NCBI RefSeq assembly: GCF_000001735.4
Contig: NC_003074.8
Location: 2,976,101-3,040,100 of the forward strand
DNA length: 64,000 nucleotides
Direction: 5' to 3'
From: Arabidopsis thaliana
Taxonomy: Eukaryota; Streptophyta; Magnoliopsida; Brassicales; Brassicaceae
Shown: piece after piece, positions 30,631 to 49,642 of the stretch
How positions within the stretch are numbered: position 1 is the stretch's first letter
Layout of the letters: every line of letters starts with the position of its first letter
Translations under genes and position numbers: made by a program
The notes under the pieces: model-generated
Database searches by the model: none
The model's input: the letters and a program-made list of their open reading frames with translations, nothing else
What the model was told of the DNA's origin: nothing

Positions 30631-31816
30631 TCATGTAAGCAGACTTCTTGCCAGATGCTCCCGAGCTGTTGCTAGCGCTTGTGTTAGTGTCTGCAATACC
30701 GAAATGTAAACAGAGGGTTCAAATTAGAAGTTCACGTTTGTGTTTATAGCCAAACCAGACCAAAGTTATAGCAAAACTAAATCAAGACTATTGCTTTTCC
30801 ACAGGGAGATGTAACAATAATAGTCAAAAGTGTCGTTACCTGTTCAGAGAGTGAACCACTAGCTTCTGTGCTCTGCATTGCTACTTTCCCCGCAATGACG
30901 TTTGGATCCGTTTCAAGAACCACCCTTAACACATATTCCATAATAAGCCACAATCAGACAATAGCTAACTGCTAAGATATATGGGACAAGCTTAAAAAAG
31001 GTTGAGCAAATCTTTAGCATGCTTAAGACTTTTATGTAATTGTCGTGTAGGGCTAAACTATTAAACTTGCATACCCTTGATCGACCATTTCATCAAGGCA
31101 TAGAAAGATGAGATCCAAGTTCTCAAGGGCTTCCATCTTTTCCACATTGCTCCTGGTAAAAAAAAAAAGGGATGCATCATACTTTAGTTGTGGAGATGGT
31201 TGATCAATAAATAAAGGCATATTCAGTTGTCAAGTCAAACAAATACCTCAGAAGAAGTGCAACAGCATCAAAAAAGCCTTGAAGAACAGAAGCTAAGATG
31301 AGCTCGTTTTCATTTTCACCTCCAGTAACAAAGAAGTGAAGGTCCTGGGCAAACTTATAGACAATAATATTGCTGTCCAACAGTGTGATCTCAGCTGCAC
31401 ATAAAACATCGATATGGCTATTTGAAAGAGATAAGTATATAAGCATACACGAAGTCAGGAAACATGATAGAAATTGTGTAGATGAAAAATGTTATGTAGT
31501 CTTACCTTCTGTACGAGCATTGGTCTTAGAGGTCTTTGAGAATACATACTTCTCAAAACTTAACTTGGCGGCATTAGTTGGCCAGTCATCCGAGTAATAC
31601 TTGACAGCCACACGCTTTCCTTCAGAGTCTAGAAGAAGAATCTTCTTTACCAAAGGACAAGAATCCTATTCAATGTACATTGGAAAGTCAGTAATTAAGT
31701 TCCAGTCCAAAAAAAGAGTAAAACTCCTACAAAGCTGTATGATTGCGGCAACATACACACATTCTAACAGAATACGAAATACAATCATATAATGCATATG
31801 TACTTACAGGAGACAT
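30631..31816 (-). CDS. Coatomer subunit zeta (COPI)
   Basis: Coding exons on the minus strand: 31816-31808 (only MSP), 31665-31506, 31394-31247, 31152-31075, 30924-30840, 30690-30631; 179 residues. The longin-type core carries [20 protein letters not shown] at the start, then [33 protein letters not shown] and [16 protein letters not shown]. This matches the small zeta subunit of the F subcomplex of COPI, homologous to AP sigma chains, acting in Golgi-to-ER retrograde vesicles. By memory it is coatomer zeta-2 of Arabidopsis. An acceptor at 31839-31840 suggests a further intron in the 5' UTR. Confidence 0.95.
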
Positions 31817-32652
31817 TGTTGTAAGACTTGAGATGTACCTGAAACAGTGACAAAAACAAAACCAAGTAGTATCTGAGTCAAAAACTTTCGATTTTAACAA
31901 GATATTAAAAACTTCAACCCACACTCACAGTTGTTCTAGTCACTGGTACAAAAGAGTACATATACTAAGATCATATGTGACATTATGTGTGTAGTGTAGT
32001 AAATGTAATGTTGATGATCTCCATGACAAGATAGCTATTATTTCAACCAGGGATTACAAATGGAGATTGACGTATTTAATAATAGACAACGAATCACCAA
32101 AATTCGGATTGATACATACATGCATTAATCACATAACTAAATCTTATCGGAGAATCACATAACTAAGCACAGATGAGAACGCAAACAAATGATTCAAGAC
32201 TCAAATAGGCAGCAATGGATCTCGATAATCATAATCCAAAGGATCACCGGAATAAAAGATCGGAGAAGAAGTAATGGATTGGAGGATTCAAATGTGAAAA
32301 GCGCAAGATCGTCGAGACAGAAGAAATCGCCTCGGAGTGAGAGAGAGCTCCTTTCGCTGTTTCAGTGTCACACTGCTTATCGGGATCTGAATGCTTAATT
32401 TCATCTGACCGGTTTTTATAATTTATTGATATCCGGTTCATTTGACCATGGCCGTTTAAGAACATAGGCTGATGCCGTTTCTTATTTTCAGACACTAACT
32501 TTGTGCCGTTTTATTTCATGGAAATCGAAATGTTCTCTGCTTCTCTGCTGGAGCTAGAGAAGGTATAAAAGTAAACTTTTTCAGGTCCAACGCAGCAAAA
32601 AGTCTCCTCTTTCCTCTCTTTCTCTCTCTGCGTCCTTCTGAGGCTGGAAGCG
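31817..32652. promoter_or_regulatory. Head-to-head promoter region, coatomer zeta and IDH6
   Basis: The two genes diverge with 836 bases between start codons. On the minus side a 5'-UTR intron of the zeta gene probably ends at 31839, with its untranslated first exon around 32250-32390. On the plus side a TATA box lies at 32564-32570 and a CT-rich leader at about 32607-32637. The two first exons may be only about 200 bases apart. Confidence 0.5.
32564..32570 (+). promoter_or_regulatory. TATA box of IDH6
   Basis: TATAAAA, 83 bases before the start codon, followed by a CT-rich leader. This is good spacing for a core promoter with a leader of about 55 bases. Confidence 0.55.
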
Positions 32653-34970
32653 ATGACCATGACAGCATTTCTCGCGAGACGGCTTATCGGTAACGGATCG
32701 AGCCAGATTCTCGGGACTTCGAGTTCTAGCTCCGGTCCGTTCATTTCCGTTTCTAGGGCTTTCTTCTCCTCCTCCACTCCGATCAAAGCTACTCTCTTTC
32801 CCGGTGATGGGATCGGTCCCGAAATCGCTGAATCTGTCAAGCAGGTCCCTTTTTTCAATCTACTTTGGTGTTGTGTAATTTATGTTACCATATAAATTTT
32901 GTTATAGATTCTGGATACTCTTAGGAACCATAATGTCTGAATACTTTTTGAGACGTGTCAAGGGAGAGATTTGAATCATAAAGTTTGTTTTTTTTAGTTT
33001 ATAGCTGATGGTTCTGAAAATGTTTTCCCTTTATGCTGATCCAGGTGTTTACTGCCGCTGATGTGGTTATTGATTGGGACGAACAGTTTGTTGGTACTGA
33101 AGTAGATCCTAGAACCAATAGTTTCTTGACATGGGATAATCTTCAATCTGTGCTTAAAAACAAGGTTGGTTTGAAAGGACCAATGGCTACTCCAATTGGA
33201 AAGGGTCACCGTTCCTTGAACCTTACTCTTAGGAAAGAGCTGAATTTGTATGCCAATGTTAGGCCTTGTTACAGTCTTCCTGGTTACAAAACCCGTTATG
33301 ATGATGTTGATCTCATTACCATTCGTGAGAACACTGAAGGAGAGTACAGTGGGCTTGAACACCAGGTTAGTCTATTGTTCTGTCATTTTAGTGAATCTGT
33401 ATCTAGTATCATTTTTAGAGCCATGTTGATGATTTGTCATTTTTATTTGCTAGGTCGTCAAGGGTGTAGTGGAAAGTCTTAAAATTATTACCCGTAAGGC
33501 GAGTATGAGAGTTGCCGAGTATGCCTTTCTTTATGCCAAGACTCACGGAAGGAAGAAAGTTTCTGCAATTCACAAAGCCAACATTATGCAGAAAACTGAT
33601 GGTCTTTTCCTGCAGGTCAGCTCATTTTGGAACTCAGAATACATTAGCACTTCTCAATTAGGGGAACATAGCAATTTTTCTAGTCTCTCACTGGCTTCTT
33701 TTTCTTAACCTTTGTTCTGAGACAAGTTTTTATTTGCTTCCTGCTTTGCAGTGTTGTGATGAAGTTGCTGCGAAGTATCCTGAGATATATTACGAGAAGG
33801 TTGTTATTGACAATTGCTGTATGATGGTAAGCTATAACATGATATCCACCCTATCTTTTGTTCCAAATTATGTAAAGGTCAATCTCATTGTTAATTAAGT
33901 TAGTATTTGGGATAATCTTGTTGATTTTGAAGGTTAGATTTCCCAGCAACCCATACTTGGGTCTGCTTTTCGCTAATTTTACTTATGGAACAATGTGGGA
34001 TTGATAATCTTAATTCTGACAGCTTGTGAAAAACCCAGCACTTTTTGATGTCTTGGTGATGCCAAATCTCTATGGAGATATTATCAGCGATTTGTGTGCT
34101 GGACTTGTTGGGGGACTAGGACTGACTCCTAGGTAACATTTGTTTCTTCGTCTCACAGATTATTGTCTAGTATGAAAATGAGGCAATCATCTTATGCTCT
34201 TATTATGTTTTGTTCCAGTATGAATATTGGGGAGGATGGTATTGCCCTTGCTGAAGCTGTTCACGGCTCTGCACCTGATATTGCTGGAATGGTTAGTCAT
34301 CATTCTTAGATGTTATCATCGTTCTAAATTCGTTTGATGCATAGAGTTGTTGTTAACTTGTTAAATTATTAGAGTAAATAGGATTTAGACACTGCATTAC
34401 AGATTTTGACAAATTTAAGTGAACTTGCCTACTTTTACCCTAAAACTAAGTATGATAGAAGCTGTTCCTGAGAGAAGATTCTCCATTACTCTCTTCTATG
34501 CCATTTCTTGGTTGAACATTCAGAAGCTTTCATTGTAGAATGGATTATTGTCTAGTTTATATTGTAGAATGGTTCTTACTGGATGATCGTGCTTGTAGTA
34601 CTTGAATGATGTTAATAACTGGCCAACCTAGCATTGAGGGTTAAGGAGTCTAATAAATAAATCATGTTTTCAAATACAGTGGGTTTAGATATTATCTTGC
34701 CACTATTCAATATCAGAACTTGATTCGATTTTTAGCTTATGATCCACATGTTTGTTATTCTTTGCTGGTGTTGTGTAGAACCTGGCGAACCCAACAGCTT
34801 TGCTACTGAGTGGAGTGATGATGTTGCGGCACCTGAAGCTCAACAAACAAGCAGAGCAAATCCACAGTGCCATCATCAACACAATAGCCGAGGGAAAGTA
34901 TAGAACTGCTGATCTCGGAGGTTCCTCAACTACAACAGATTTCACAAAAGCCATCTGTGATCATCTCTAA
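32653..34970 (+). CDS. IDH6: NAD-dependent isocitrate dehydrogenase catalytic subunit, mitochondrial
   Basis: Coding exons 32653-32844, 33045-33365, 33454-33615, 33752-33826, 34023-34132, 34219-34291, 34779-34970; 374 residues. The first 40 or so residues are Arg/Ser-rich ([28 protein letters not shown]), a mitochondrial transit peptide. The mature enzyme starts near [35 protein letters not shown] and the signature [20 protein letters not shown] are typical of the isocitrate/isopropylmalate dehydrogenase fold, with the metal-binding Asp residues in that stretch. It oxidises isocitrate to 2-oxoglutarate with NAD in the TCA cycle as part of a hetero-oligomer with regulatory subunits. Length and sequence match IDH-VI; the chromosome 5 sister is IDH-V. 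Confidence 0.97.
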
Positions 34971-38524
<3,554 letters not shown>

Positions 38525-41098
38525 ATCTAGAAGTCGCACAAATCATCCTTTTAGTTTTATCTCTGAATGAGATTTTGGTGATTATTATTATACGACCCAA
38601 ATAAACTCTATGTTGTTTTCTTGTATCACCTTTTGAGGCTTTAAGCTATTATTGAGTGTGTGTTTTGGCTTGGTTTTATTGTACCTTTTTATGATTAATA
38701 AATATTATTACTATACTAGGCCGAGTATGATATTCCAAATGTCAAAATGTTCATAACTTGTTATATCTTCATGGATGTAATTATCCTCTATTTTTGTTTG
38801 AACTTGCTTCATTTCATGAAATAATTGAATGATCATTATTCCCTATAATGTACATTACTGTTATATTAACTAGTTTCTCTGTTCGAATTCTATTTGGTTC
38901 GGTTCAACGAAACAACATTGGACATTCCTATGCAAAGAAAATTTGCAGAATCTTTTGTGTCGGCACATGTATAGAACAATTTCTATTGAATCATGGAAAT
39001 GACAAGTATAATGTCTCGTTTTGGATGTATTTGATAATGTAAAGTAGGACCAGTATGACTCGTAAAAGACTTTTGACTTTGGACGATATCAACAACTTTG
39101 ACTTTTACTTCACTTGTACAGTTCTACTTTCTTATCTTCTACGTATACTAATCAAACGAATTTGTGCATAAATTGGCATGGGAAAGGCCACGAGTCAAAT
39201 ATGATTTGATCCATTTTAGTTTTAACATCTATTGGTACGTACGTGAAGTTACGAGATTTGAGTGAAGGCGAATAATATCAATACGAAAAGTACAAAACCG
39301 GGATCAAACCGCAAATTGTAACACAGCAAGCGTAAGCAACACGACAAAGTGGTATGGATTAGTTTAACATAATCGTATAAATAGGTTAAGTTACCAAGGT
39401 TTAAGGTATCTCAACAAGTGGTACAAATTACCAAACAAGATTTTAAGAAACATATAGATCAATCGGGATTCGGAAACCAATACCGAGGATTTCTTTAATT
39501 CATTATTTTTTGTGTGAAAATGCTAAACTTTGTCGTTAAATTTATGTACTCTAGGTTCTAGGAAGATTTAGGAAATCTCCTAGGTGACCCAAGTGAAATA
39601 TCCCTTCCACTTCCCCATTGCAAATCTCATGATTACCATAAACAAATAAGATTAGTAGTAGAGAACTATGCTTGTTAACATAAACATTAATGTAATTATG
39701 TAAGATTATATTTTGAACCACTTTGGAAAGTGGAAACCATTTTGGCATCATGGGCCGACTCACCCACCTTAAGAATAAAACTTCGTATTGTTATAGATTT
39801 TCAATCACTGATATTTAACAATGGTTTTTTTTTTTTTGCAACAGATGGTTGATGTTAGATGATAGTAAGTTAGTACCATTAAATATAAAACAACATTAAT
39901 GAATACTTGAAAATTATAAAACTGTGACTATATTATCTATACATAATCTATAAAAAATATTTATTTTTCAAAAGCTCAAACATTGGTTGAGTTGTCTATC
40001 ATAAATGCATAATCATATACATCTTGAGTCACTCACCGTCGTTTATTGTAGACTTTGTAGATAGTTTTATTTTGTATGTTAAAACGTTTCACCATCGTTT
40101 ATTCGCATTCCATTAATTTGAAGATTTATTCTGTCATAGTAAAATTCCCTAAACAATAGAAAATGATGTTGTTGAAATAAGTAAGATTTTATTACTAAAT
40201 AAGACCATAACTCATAAGTGATTTAGATACACTGATCGATCTGTTGGCTACTTTTCTAAGCACCTCACCGTTGAACAAGTCAAAGGAAAAAGAAATGAAA
40301 ACGTTGTTTTTATGTGTGATTGTGTGTCTAATAAAAGAATATTAATTTTGGAAACATCTTTTAATAGTAACAAATAATTCATTTGTTTTGTCCAATTTAA
40401 ATTCTCAGTTCTTCGTTCTTTCGCTGACTTTAGCTATCTCTCTCTGTAAAGACTTCGTTTTTTTTTTGTTGCCGTGTGACGACTTCTTCTTCCTCTTCTT
40501 CTTCGACCTCTTTCTCTCGGAAGCTTAGCTTCTTAAAATCCATTTCTCTCGGAAGCTTAGCTTCTCAAATCCTCGATCTCTTTTGTATCGTGATTCATTA
40601 ACCACTTCATGATAATTATAATCTTCCTTCTCTTCTGACGATTGAATTACATCTTCTTCTGATAGCTGTTCTGATTTTTTTCTGTATACAAAGTAAATTC
40701 AAAGGTGAGAGTTGTGTCATCTTTTGCTTTTTATATACTTGTTCAATAAGTCAAAGTTCTTTATGTTGCTGTTGGGTTTTAGTTTATTGGAATCAACTTG
40801 CGAAATTTGATTACTTTTAGCTTCGAGATCCCTTCTATTACTCACTGGAACTTAGGGTTTGTGTTACTTGGAAAAGAATTTGGATCTGTTGGGTCTAAAG
40901 GCCTTCCTCTCTGTTAAGTGGTTTTGTACTTGGGGGAAGCCTTAACTTTGGAAATGCTTGTACTTTGCAGATTAGTTGTTCGATAATATGCTTCAATGGT
41001 TTTGATTTTGTGGTTCGGTATATGTTATATGATCATTATCAGTGTTTTATTGGTGTCCTGCAGTGGACAAACATCGGTATTTTAATCTCCTCTCGATA
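38525..41098. other. Spacer between ADK1 and PCRK1, with PCRK1 leader
   Basis: ADK1 3' UTR to about 38710, then about 1.7 kb of AT-rich DNA with no coding signal. A short frame at 38848-39042 has no recognisable features, and a 12-T run is at about 39825. From about 40400 CT-rich sequence marks the PCRK1 5' UTR. A 5'-UTR intron is likely from 40705 (CAAAG|GTGAGA) to 41063 (CCTGCAG). Confidence 0.5.
40511..40565. repeat. 23-base exact direct repeat in the PCRK1 leader
   Basis: tttctctcggaagcttagct plus tct occurs at 40511-40533 and again at 40543-40565, a 32-base period. The unit contains a small palindrome around aagctt. It lies in the untranslated first exon. Confidence 0.85.
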
Positions 41099-42596
41099 AT
41101 GAAGTGTTTCTTGTTCTCTGGTGGGGATAAGAGAGGGGAACAGAAGACCCCTATTTCGGTTTCATTGACCTCTATCTTCTCTGACCGCGAAATAAACCGA
41201 AGCGGGTCAGAGTTCAACTCTCGTGATGTCTCTGGGACGAGCACAGAATCATCCATGGGGAGGAAGAACTCGTACCCTCCGGTGTCTACTAGAGCAAGTA
41301 ATCTCAGAGAGTTCAGCATTACTGATCTCAAGTCTGCAACAAAGAACTTTAGCCGATCTGTTATGATTGGAGAAGGCGGTTTCGGTTGTGTCTTCAGGGG
41401 CACAGTGAGGAACTTAGAGGACTCGTCAGTTAAAATCGAAGTCGCAGTGAAGCAGCTCGGTAAAAGAGGGTTGCAGGTATGTCTGTTTTTTCCAATCTTG
41501 TTCTCAAGATCTGTTACTCATCCACTGGTTTAACACTATTATCTCATTTCTTGGATGTTGCAGGGGCATAAGGAATGGGTTACGGAAGTGAACTTCCTCG
41601 GAATAGTTGAGCATACAAACTTGGTGAAATTGCTTGGCTATTGTGCAGAAGATGATGAACGTGGAATCCAACGGCTTTTGGTTTATGAATACATGCCTAA
41701 CCGAAGTGTTGAATTCCACTTATCCCCTCGGTCACTCACAGTTCTTACTTGGGACCTCAGACTGAGAATCGCCCAAGATGCAGCTCGCGGATTAACATAC
41801 CTGCATGAAGAAATGGAGTTTCAGGTAATATGATGACTCTGCTACGTTACTGATCTCATTTCACTCTCTTGACTAACTTTTATTTATTGGCTTTTCAGAT
41901 AATATTCCGCGATTTCAAGTCCTCGAACATTCTTTTGGATGAGGACTGGAAAGCAAAGCTCTCAGATTTCGGTTTGGCTCGTTTAGGTCCATCTGAAGGA
42001 TTAACCCATGTTTCTACTGATGTAAGTTCTGCATTCACTTCTTTTGGTTGCAAGATTGAAAAACAGGTATGTTTTTGAACGGGTTTCTTTGGCTTTATTA
42101 GGTTGTAGGTACAATGGGTTATGCAGCACCTGAATACATTCAAACCGGCCGTCTCACATCGAAAAGCGATGTGTGGGGTTATGGAGTCTTCCTCTATGAG
42201 CTTATCACTGGGAGGCGACCGGTGGACAGAAACAGACCCAAGGGAGAGCAGAAGCTTCTAGAATGGGTGAGACCTTATTTATCTGACACAAGGAAGTTCA
42301 AGCTCATATTAGATCCAAGGCTGGAAGGGAAGTACCCGATCAAATCGGTTCAAAAGCTAGCAGTTGTGGCCAACAGATGTTTGGTTAGGAACTCAAAGGC
42401 ACGTCCCAAGATGAGTGAGGTTTTAGAGATGGTGAACAAAATTGTGGAAGCTTCTTCAGGAAATGGCAGCCCACAGCTAGTTCCGCTGAACAGTGTAAAA
42501 GCTTCGAGAGACGCGAGAGGAAAGAACAATGGTGGTGGCGGTGAAGGAGGTTGGTTTGGCAAGTTATGGAATCCAAAGACAATAAGAGCTTGTTGA
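41099..42596 (+). CDS. PCRK1: Receptor-like cytoplasmic kinase PCRK1 (RLCK VII)
   Basis: Coding exons 41099-41476, 41564-41824, 41899-42021, 42102-42596; 418 residues, as known for PCRK1. Start [15 protein letters not shown] with a Ser-rich lead-in, then [20 protein letters not shown] and the Gly loop [11 protein letters not shown] at about residues 91-101. The kinase has VAVKQL, the catalytic loop [13 protein letters not shown] (Phe for His in HRD, Asp retained; Tyr or Phe here is usual in RLCK VII), [20 protein letters not shown] and a Gly-rich tail. No transmembrane or extracellular part. PCRK1 acts downstream of pattern-recognition receptors in immunity; the chromosome 5 sister is PCRK2. 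A long 5'-UTR intron is likely. Confidence 0.96.
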
Positions 42597-43393
42597 CTGC
42601 TTATAGAATTCAACCTCTTCTTACAGCAAAAAAAAGAGTCAAGAAAGGTTTCATGGAGATTCCGAAGGTTGAAGATTCTAGCGAGATCAAGATGAAGCTC
42701 ATATACATACATAAAGATAATTATATATGAAGATTTGTGAAAGATTCTAAAATGATGAAATATGATTTTTGTATGAACTTATGAATAGTAACCACAGCTA
42801 AATTAGTAAGATATGTATATTAAGCAAGAACGGCTTATCAGAGTTTTGTTCCAAAGCTGATCAATCTACTCGTGCTTAAGTGTATATTTGTGGTAATGTG
42901 TTAAGAGTTCCTATTAATTACCATAAGTAAATCACAAACATAAATAAAATGAAAATAATTATGGGCTTTAAGGTCTGGAGGACTACTGAAATTTGGGAGA
43001 AGTAGTTGGAAAAAGAATATTAGTCGATAGGTAGGAAATTGATATTGCTTGTGGAATGGAGGAAAAAATTGAACGAAAAAGAAGTTTCTAGAATTCTAAT
43101 CACATAACATAAATAGGGTGAATATTTGGGAAAAGTAAAACAATAGGGGTCGGTTTGATATTACTAGAAGATAAGAAACAAAAAGGAAAATAAGAATAAA
43201 GGAAAAAAAAAGAGCTCTCTTTTCCAACAAGAAACGTAGAGAGATATAATTAGAGAAAATCTGTGCTCTTTCAGATCCCATTATCACAAATCCATCTCTC
43301 TCTCTCTCTCAGAGAAGAAACCAAAGAAGAAGAAAAAGCTCTCAACTTTCTTCGATTTCTCAGGGAACTCTTTCGTTAATCTCAAACTCAATC
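42597..43393. other. PCRK1 3' UTR and CDC48A promoter
   Basis: PCRK1 3' UTR first, then AT-rich spacer. A (CT)n run at 43295-43310 and purine-rich sequence to 43343 mark the CDC48A leader. No gene is seen. Confidence 0.5.
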
Positions 43394-46732
<3,339 letters not shown>

Positions 46733-47296
46733 TGATAACTTCTTTATCCTTTTTTTTTTTAAGTTTTAAAACTCGAATTCTCTACTTTTGGATTACTGGG
46801 GAAAGTGATACTGATTCTTTCCTCGTGTTTTTAAGTTATCCGAATCTCTTGTGTTTGGGTTTTAATCAATGTTCTTAATTTTCGTTTCAATACTTGTTTG
46901 GTCGTTCATTACAAATGGAAAAAATAAAGGATTATAAAGTAAGTTAAAAAGATTGCAAGTGATAAGTAATTGCTTTATAAGTGGTAAGTATCACAAATGT
47001 TCCCACTTATCAGCAATTTCCGCATATCAATGTTAATGCTCTAAGATCGGTACTTTCTTTTATAGAATCTTGGAGCCGAGGATGTATTTTTTTTTGCATC
47101 AATGGTGGTTAAAGAAGCCAAAAGAAAGGATGCTTTATTATGTCAACAACATTGATGTCAAGATAACAACAAAGCTGCTCCCAAGTCTTAAACATAAATT
47201 GAACAAAGGCCACATGTTGAAGATTGAAGATGAACATACTTAAAAACGATATCTTACTGTTCTTGTTCAAACATTGACCGTTAAATACTTCAATGT
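46733..47296. other. Convergent 3' flanks of CDC48A and the G-patch gene
   Basis: Tail-to-tail genes; both 3' UTRs should lie here. The near-palindromic ttgctttataagtggtaag...cttatcagcaa stretch around 46969-47016 could form a hairpin. No open frame of note. Confidence 0.45.
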
Positions 47297-49642
47297 TTAG
47301 CCTTCAGCACCTATTCCACGTGCTCTAGGACGTCTGACAGCGACCAGCGGATTGACTATGCCTTGTGACTCTCTACCCAGACCCGAGCCTTCGACGAAAC
47401 CCATTCTCGCCATCATCCTCGACCCAAAGCCTGTTGTGTGCTGCTCAAAGGCTCCCAATCTTTTGTCCCTGATTCTTCCTGAACCAGAGGCACCATTGTC
47501 ATGGGTGATGCGTTTCCCATGTTTCCCGGAGGACGAAGATCTGTTCCGTTTAGCGTTGTTATTGTTATTACTTGACGGACTCGGGTCTTCAGTGTCAATG
47601 GAGAAATCCAGACCTAACCCAAGTGATTTCGGACGCTGAACAGCTTCTATTGGCTGTGCTATCCCCTTACCATCCTTTCCTAGACCACCTCCATCTATGA
47701 ATCCCATTTTAGCCATCATTTTGGATCCAAAACCTCTGGTATGTACCTCAAATGCTCCAATGTCTGCTCCATTAGAGGTTCCCGGAGTAGTTTCAGCTAC
47801 CTCTTTTGCAACTTTTTCAACTGAGGTTTTTGCAACAGCTATCTCAGAATCGATTATGCCACTTGACACAAATGATACAGGTTGATCAGCATAAGAACTC
47901 TTCTTCCCATTGCTTTTGTTTCTCTCCCGTTCCTCTCTAGTAGGTCGCTTTTTAGCTGAGTCTTTTGCTTTTTTCCTATCTAAACTTCCAGATTTCCCTT
48001 TTACCCCTCCACTGACAGCAAAATCACAATCCTCATCTCCAGCTCCTATTAGCTTCTCAATGCGAAGTTTATCGCTGGCAGATGGCATACATGTCTGATA
48101 TGTTCGAGTCACCGTCACAAAGCTTTTCTTTCCAGAACCATTGCAGCTACTTGATAAGCGGTAGACATCTGCTAATCGTCTTACCTGAGAGCAATCTCGA
48201 TTATGCATACGTTGGAAACAGTGCATGTCCACGTTCTCCAGAACAAAATTCTCTAACTGAGAATTAATATCAGCAAGATCAACACCACGCTGCAGCATTC
48301 TCTCACGGCGCTTCAAAGCAATGTATTCTTTGCGGTGTTTCTTGTTCTCACCAGGAAAACTACGGGAATTCTTGCTCTTTGGTGCCCGTGAAGGCCAAGA
48401 CTGGGGAAACTTAGCCACCTCTTTCTTCTTATTCTTCTTCCCCGAAAGACTTCTTGGATCCTTCACAAACATAAGATCATCCATTGCCAATGGATTAGTA
48501 GACTTACCATGCCCCGAGTAGCCACTTCTTGTTGTCTTCTTCTTACCATATTCCATTGAAGCTTTTTGCAGACGAATACCAGTCAACTTTCTCGTTTTTC
48601 GATCCGAAGAATCGCTTGAAGAACTATCATCACTCGACAAATCTAATTTATCCAAAGACTGTTCTGCTAACCAATGAGCATCCAACATAATCTCACTGCC
48701 ACCAATACCTTCCAAGTAATCCTTGGCAACATCATCATCAATCTCGGAATAACTTCCAAACATATCTTCCGAGCTGTCACTCTCAGATAATTCAGAAGAT
48801 CCACTGCTTCCTTCATCTCCAGATTCATCATCATCATCATCATTCATCTCTTCTTCTCCATCACTCTCTTCACCAGATACATCTTCAGTGTACAACTTCA
48901 TCCCTCCTATAGAAATGAAACCTGAATTCCTCCTTTTCGGTGTTTTCACAACATCAGGCATCAGTTCATCGTCATTTCCACCAGATTCGTCAACAGCATC
49001 ACCCTCCTCCTCATGGGAAAATGAACCACCTTGATCTCCCAAAGCCTTTGGAATAGAAAGGCTACCACTTGGTGTAGCATCAGAATCATCACAAAATCCC
49101 AATCCTTTATGAGAATCATCACCCAAAACGTAACTCGGTTCGTATTCGTAATCATAACTTACCTTAATCCCTTTCGATGACGAAGGCGTTTGATCCAGAA
49201 ATGCAACAATTTGAGTCGCCTCTGACTTCCCCAACACCAGTGGACTTTCATTCATTTGATCACTTTCAACTCCTGATCTTCGATCCAAACCTTCCTCAAA
49301 ATCAATGGAAGGATATTGATACACATAAGTATTACCACTGCATTTCCTTGGACCACTCGTGGAAGCAGAAGCTTTTACACGCTCTATGCTTCTAGATCTC
49401 AATCCCTTTCCCGAAGAGCTTCCTCCACGAGATGGCGTCGAAAAGTTAGGATCTTTTCGGTAGTCGGAGAGAATACCTCCTTCAACAAACAAAGTAGTAT
49501 TATTCTGACGTCGGTGACGACCACCGGAGGAAGACCCCGCCGCGGAATTATGATTGGTTCTCGTGCTCTGTCCTGGAGATTTAGCCTTGTTTTTGCCAGA
49601 ACTACCACCACCGTTTGACCTTCTCCTACCACCGCCTCGCAT
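47297..49642 (-). CDS. R3H-like and double G-patch nuclear protein
   Basis: Single exon, 781 residues. Order: low-complexity Arg/Gly/Ser N-terminus (RGGGRRRSNGGGSSGKNK), a long acidic and serine-rich middle (EESDGEEEMNDDDDDESG), Lys-rich patches, an R3H-like module around residues 470-545 (LENFVLENVDMHCFQRMHNR, QVRRLADVYRLSS), then two G-patches: GFGSKMMAKMGFIDGGGLG at about 640 and GFGSRMMARMGFVEGSGLG at about 735. An R3H-like module followed by G-patch is the layout of yeast Sqs1/Pfa1, an activator of the DEAH helicase Prp43 in splicing and ribosome maturation. A plant equivalent of that role is inference. The second G-patch is an extra not in the yeast protein. Confidence 0.93.
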   Translation of the reverse strand: MRGGGRRRSNGGGSSGKNKAKSPGQSTRTNHNSAAGSSSGGRHRRQNNTTLFVEGGILSDYRKDPNFSTPSRGGSSSGKGLRSRSIERVKASASTSGPRKCSGNTYVYQYPSIDFEEGLDRRSGVESDQMNESPLVLGKSEATQIVAFLDQTPSSSKGIKVSYDYEYEPSYVLGDDSHKGLGFCDDSDATPSGSLSIPKALGDQGGSFSHEEEGDAVDESGGNDDELMPDVVKTPKRRNSGFISIGGMKLYTEDVSGEESDGEEEMNDDDDDESGDEGSSGSSELSESDSSEDMFGSYSEIDDDVAKDYLEGIGGSEIMLDAHWLAEQSLDKLDLSSDDSSSSDSSDRKTRKLTGIRLQKASMEYGKKKTTRSGYSGHGKSTNPLAMDDLMFVKDPRSLSGKKNKKKEVAKFPQSWPSRAPKSKNSRSFPGENKKHRKEYIALKRRERMLQRGVDLADINSQLENFVLENVDMHCFQRMHNRDCSQVRRLADVYRLSSSCNGSGKKSFVTVTRTYQTCMPSASDKLRIEKLIGAGDEDCDFAVSGGVKGKSGSLDRKKAKDSAKKRPTREERERNKSNGKKSSYADQPVSFVSSGIIDSEIAVAKTSVEKVAKEVAETTPGTSNGADIGAFEVHTRGFGSKMMAKMGFIDGGGLGKDGKGIAQPIEAVQRPKSLGLGLDFSIDTEDPSPSSNNNNNAKRNRSSSSGKHGKRITHDNGASGSGRIRDKRLGAFEQHTTGFGSRMMARMGFVEGSGLGRESQGIVNPLVAVRRPRARGIGAEG

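Noticed and set aside
41899..42021. PCRK1 as a catalytically dead kinase because HRD reads FRD
   Set aside because: The catalytic Asp, VAVK lysine and DFG are intact, and an aromatic residue at the His position is usual in RLCK VII kinases.
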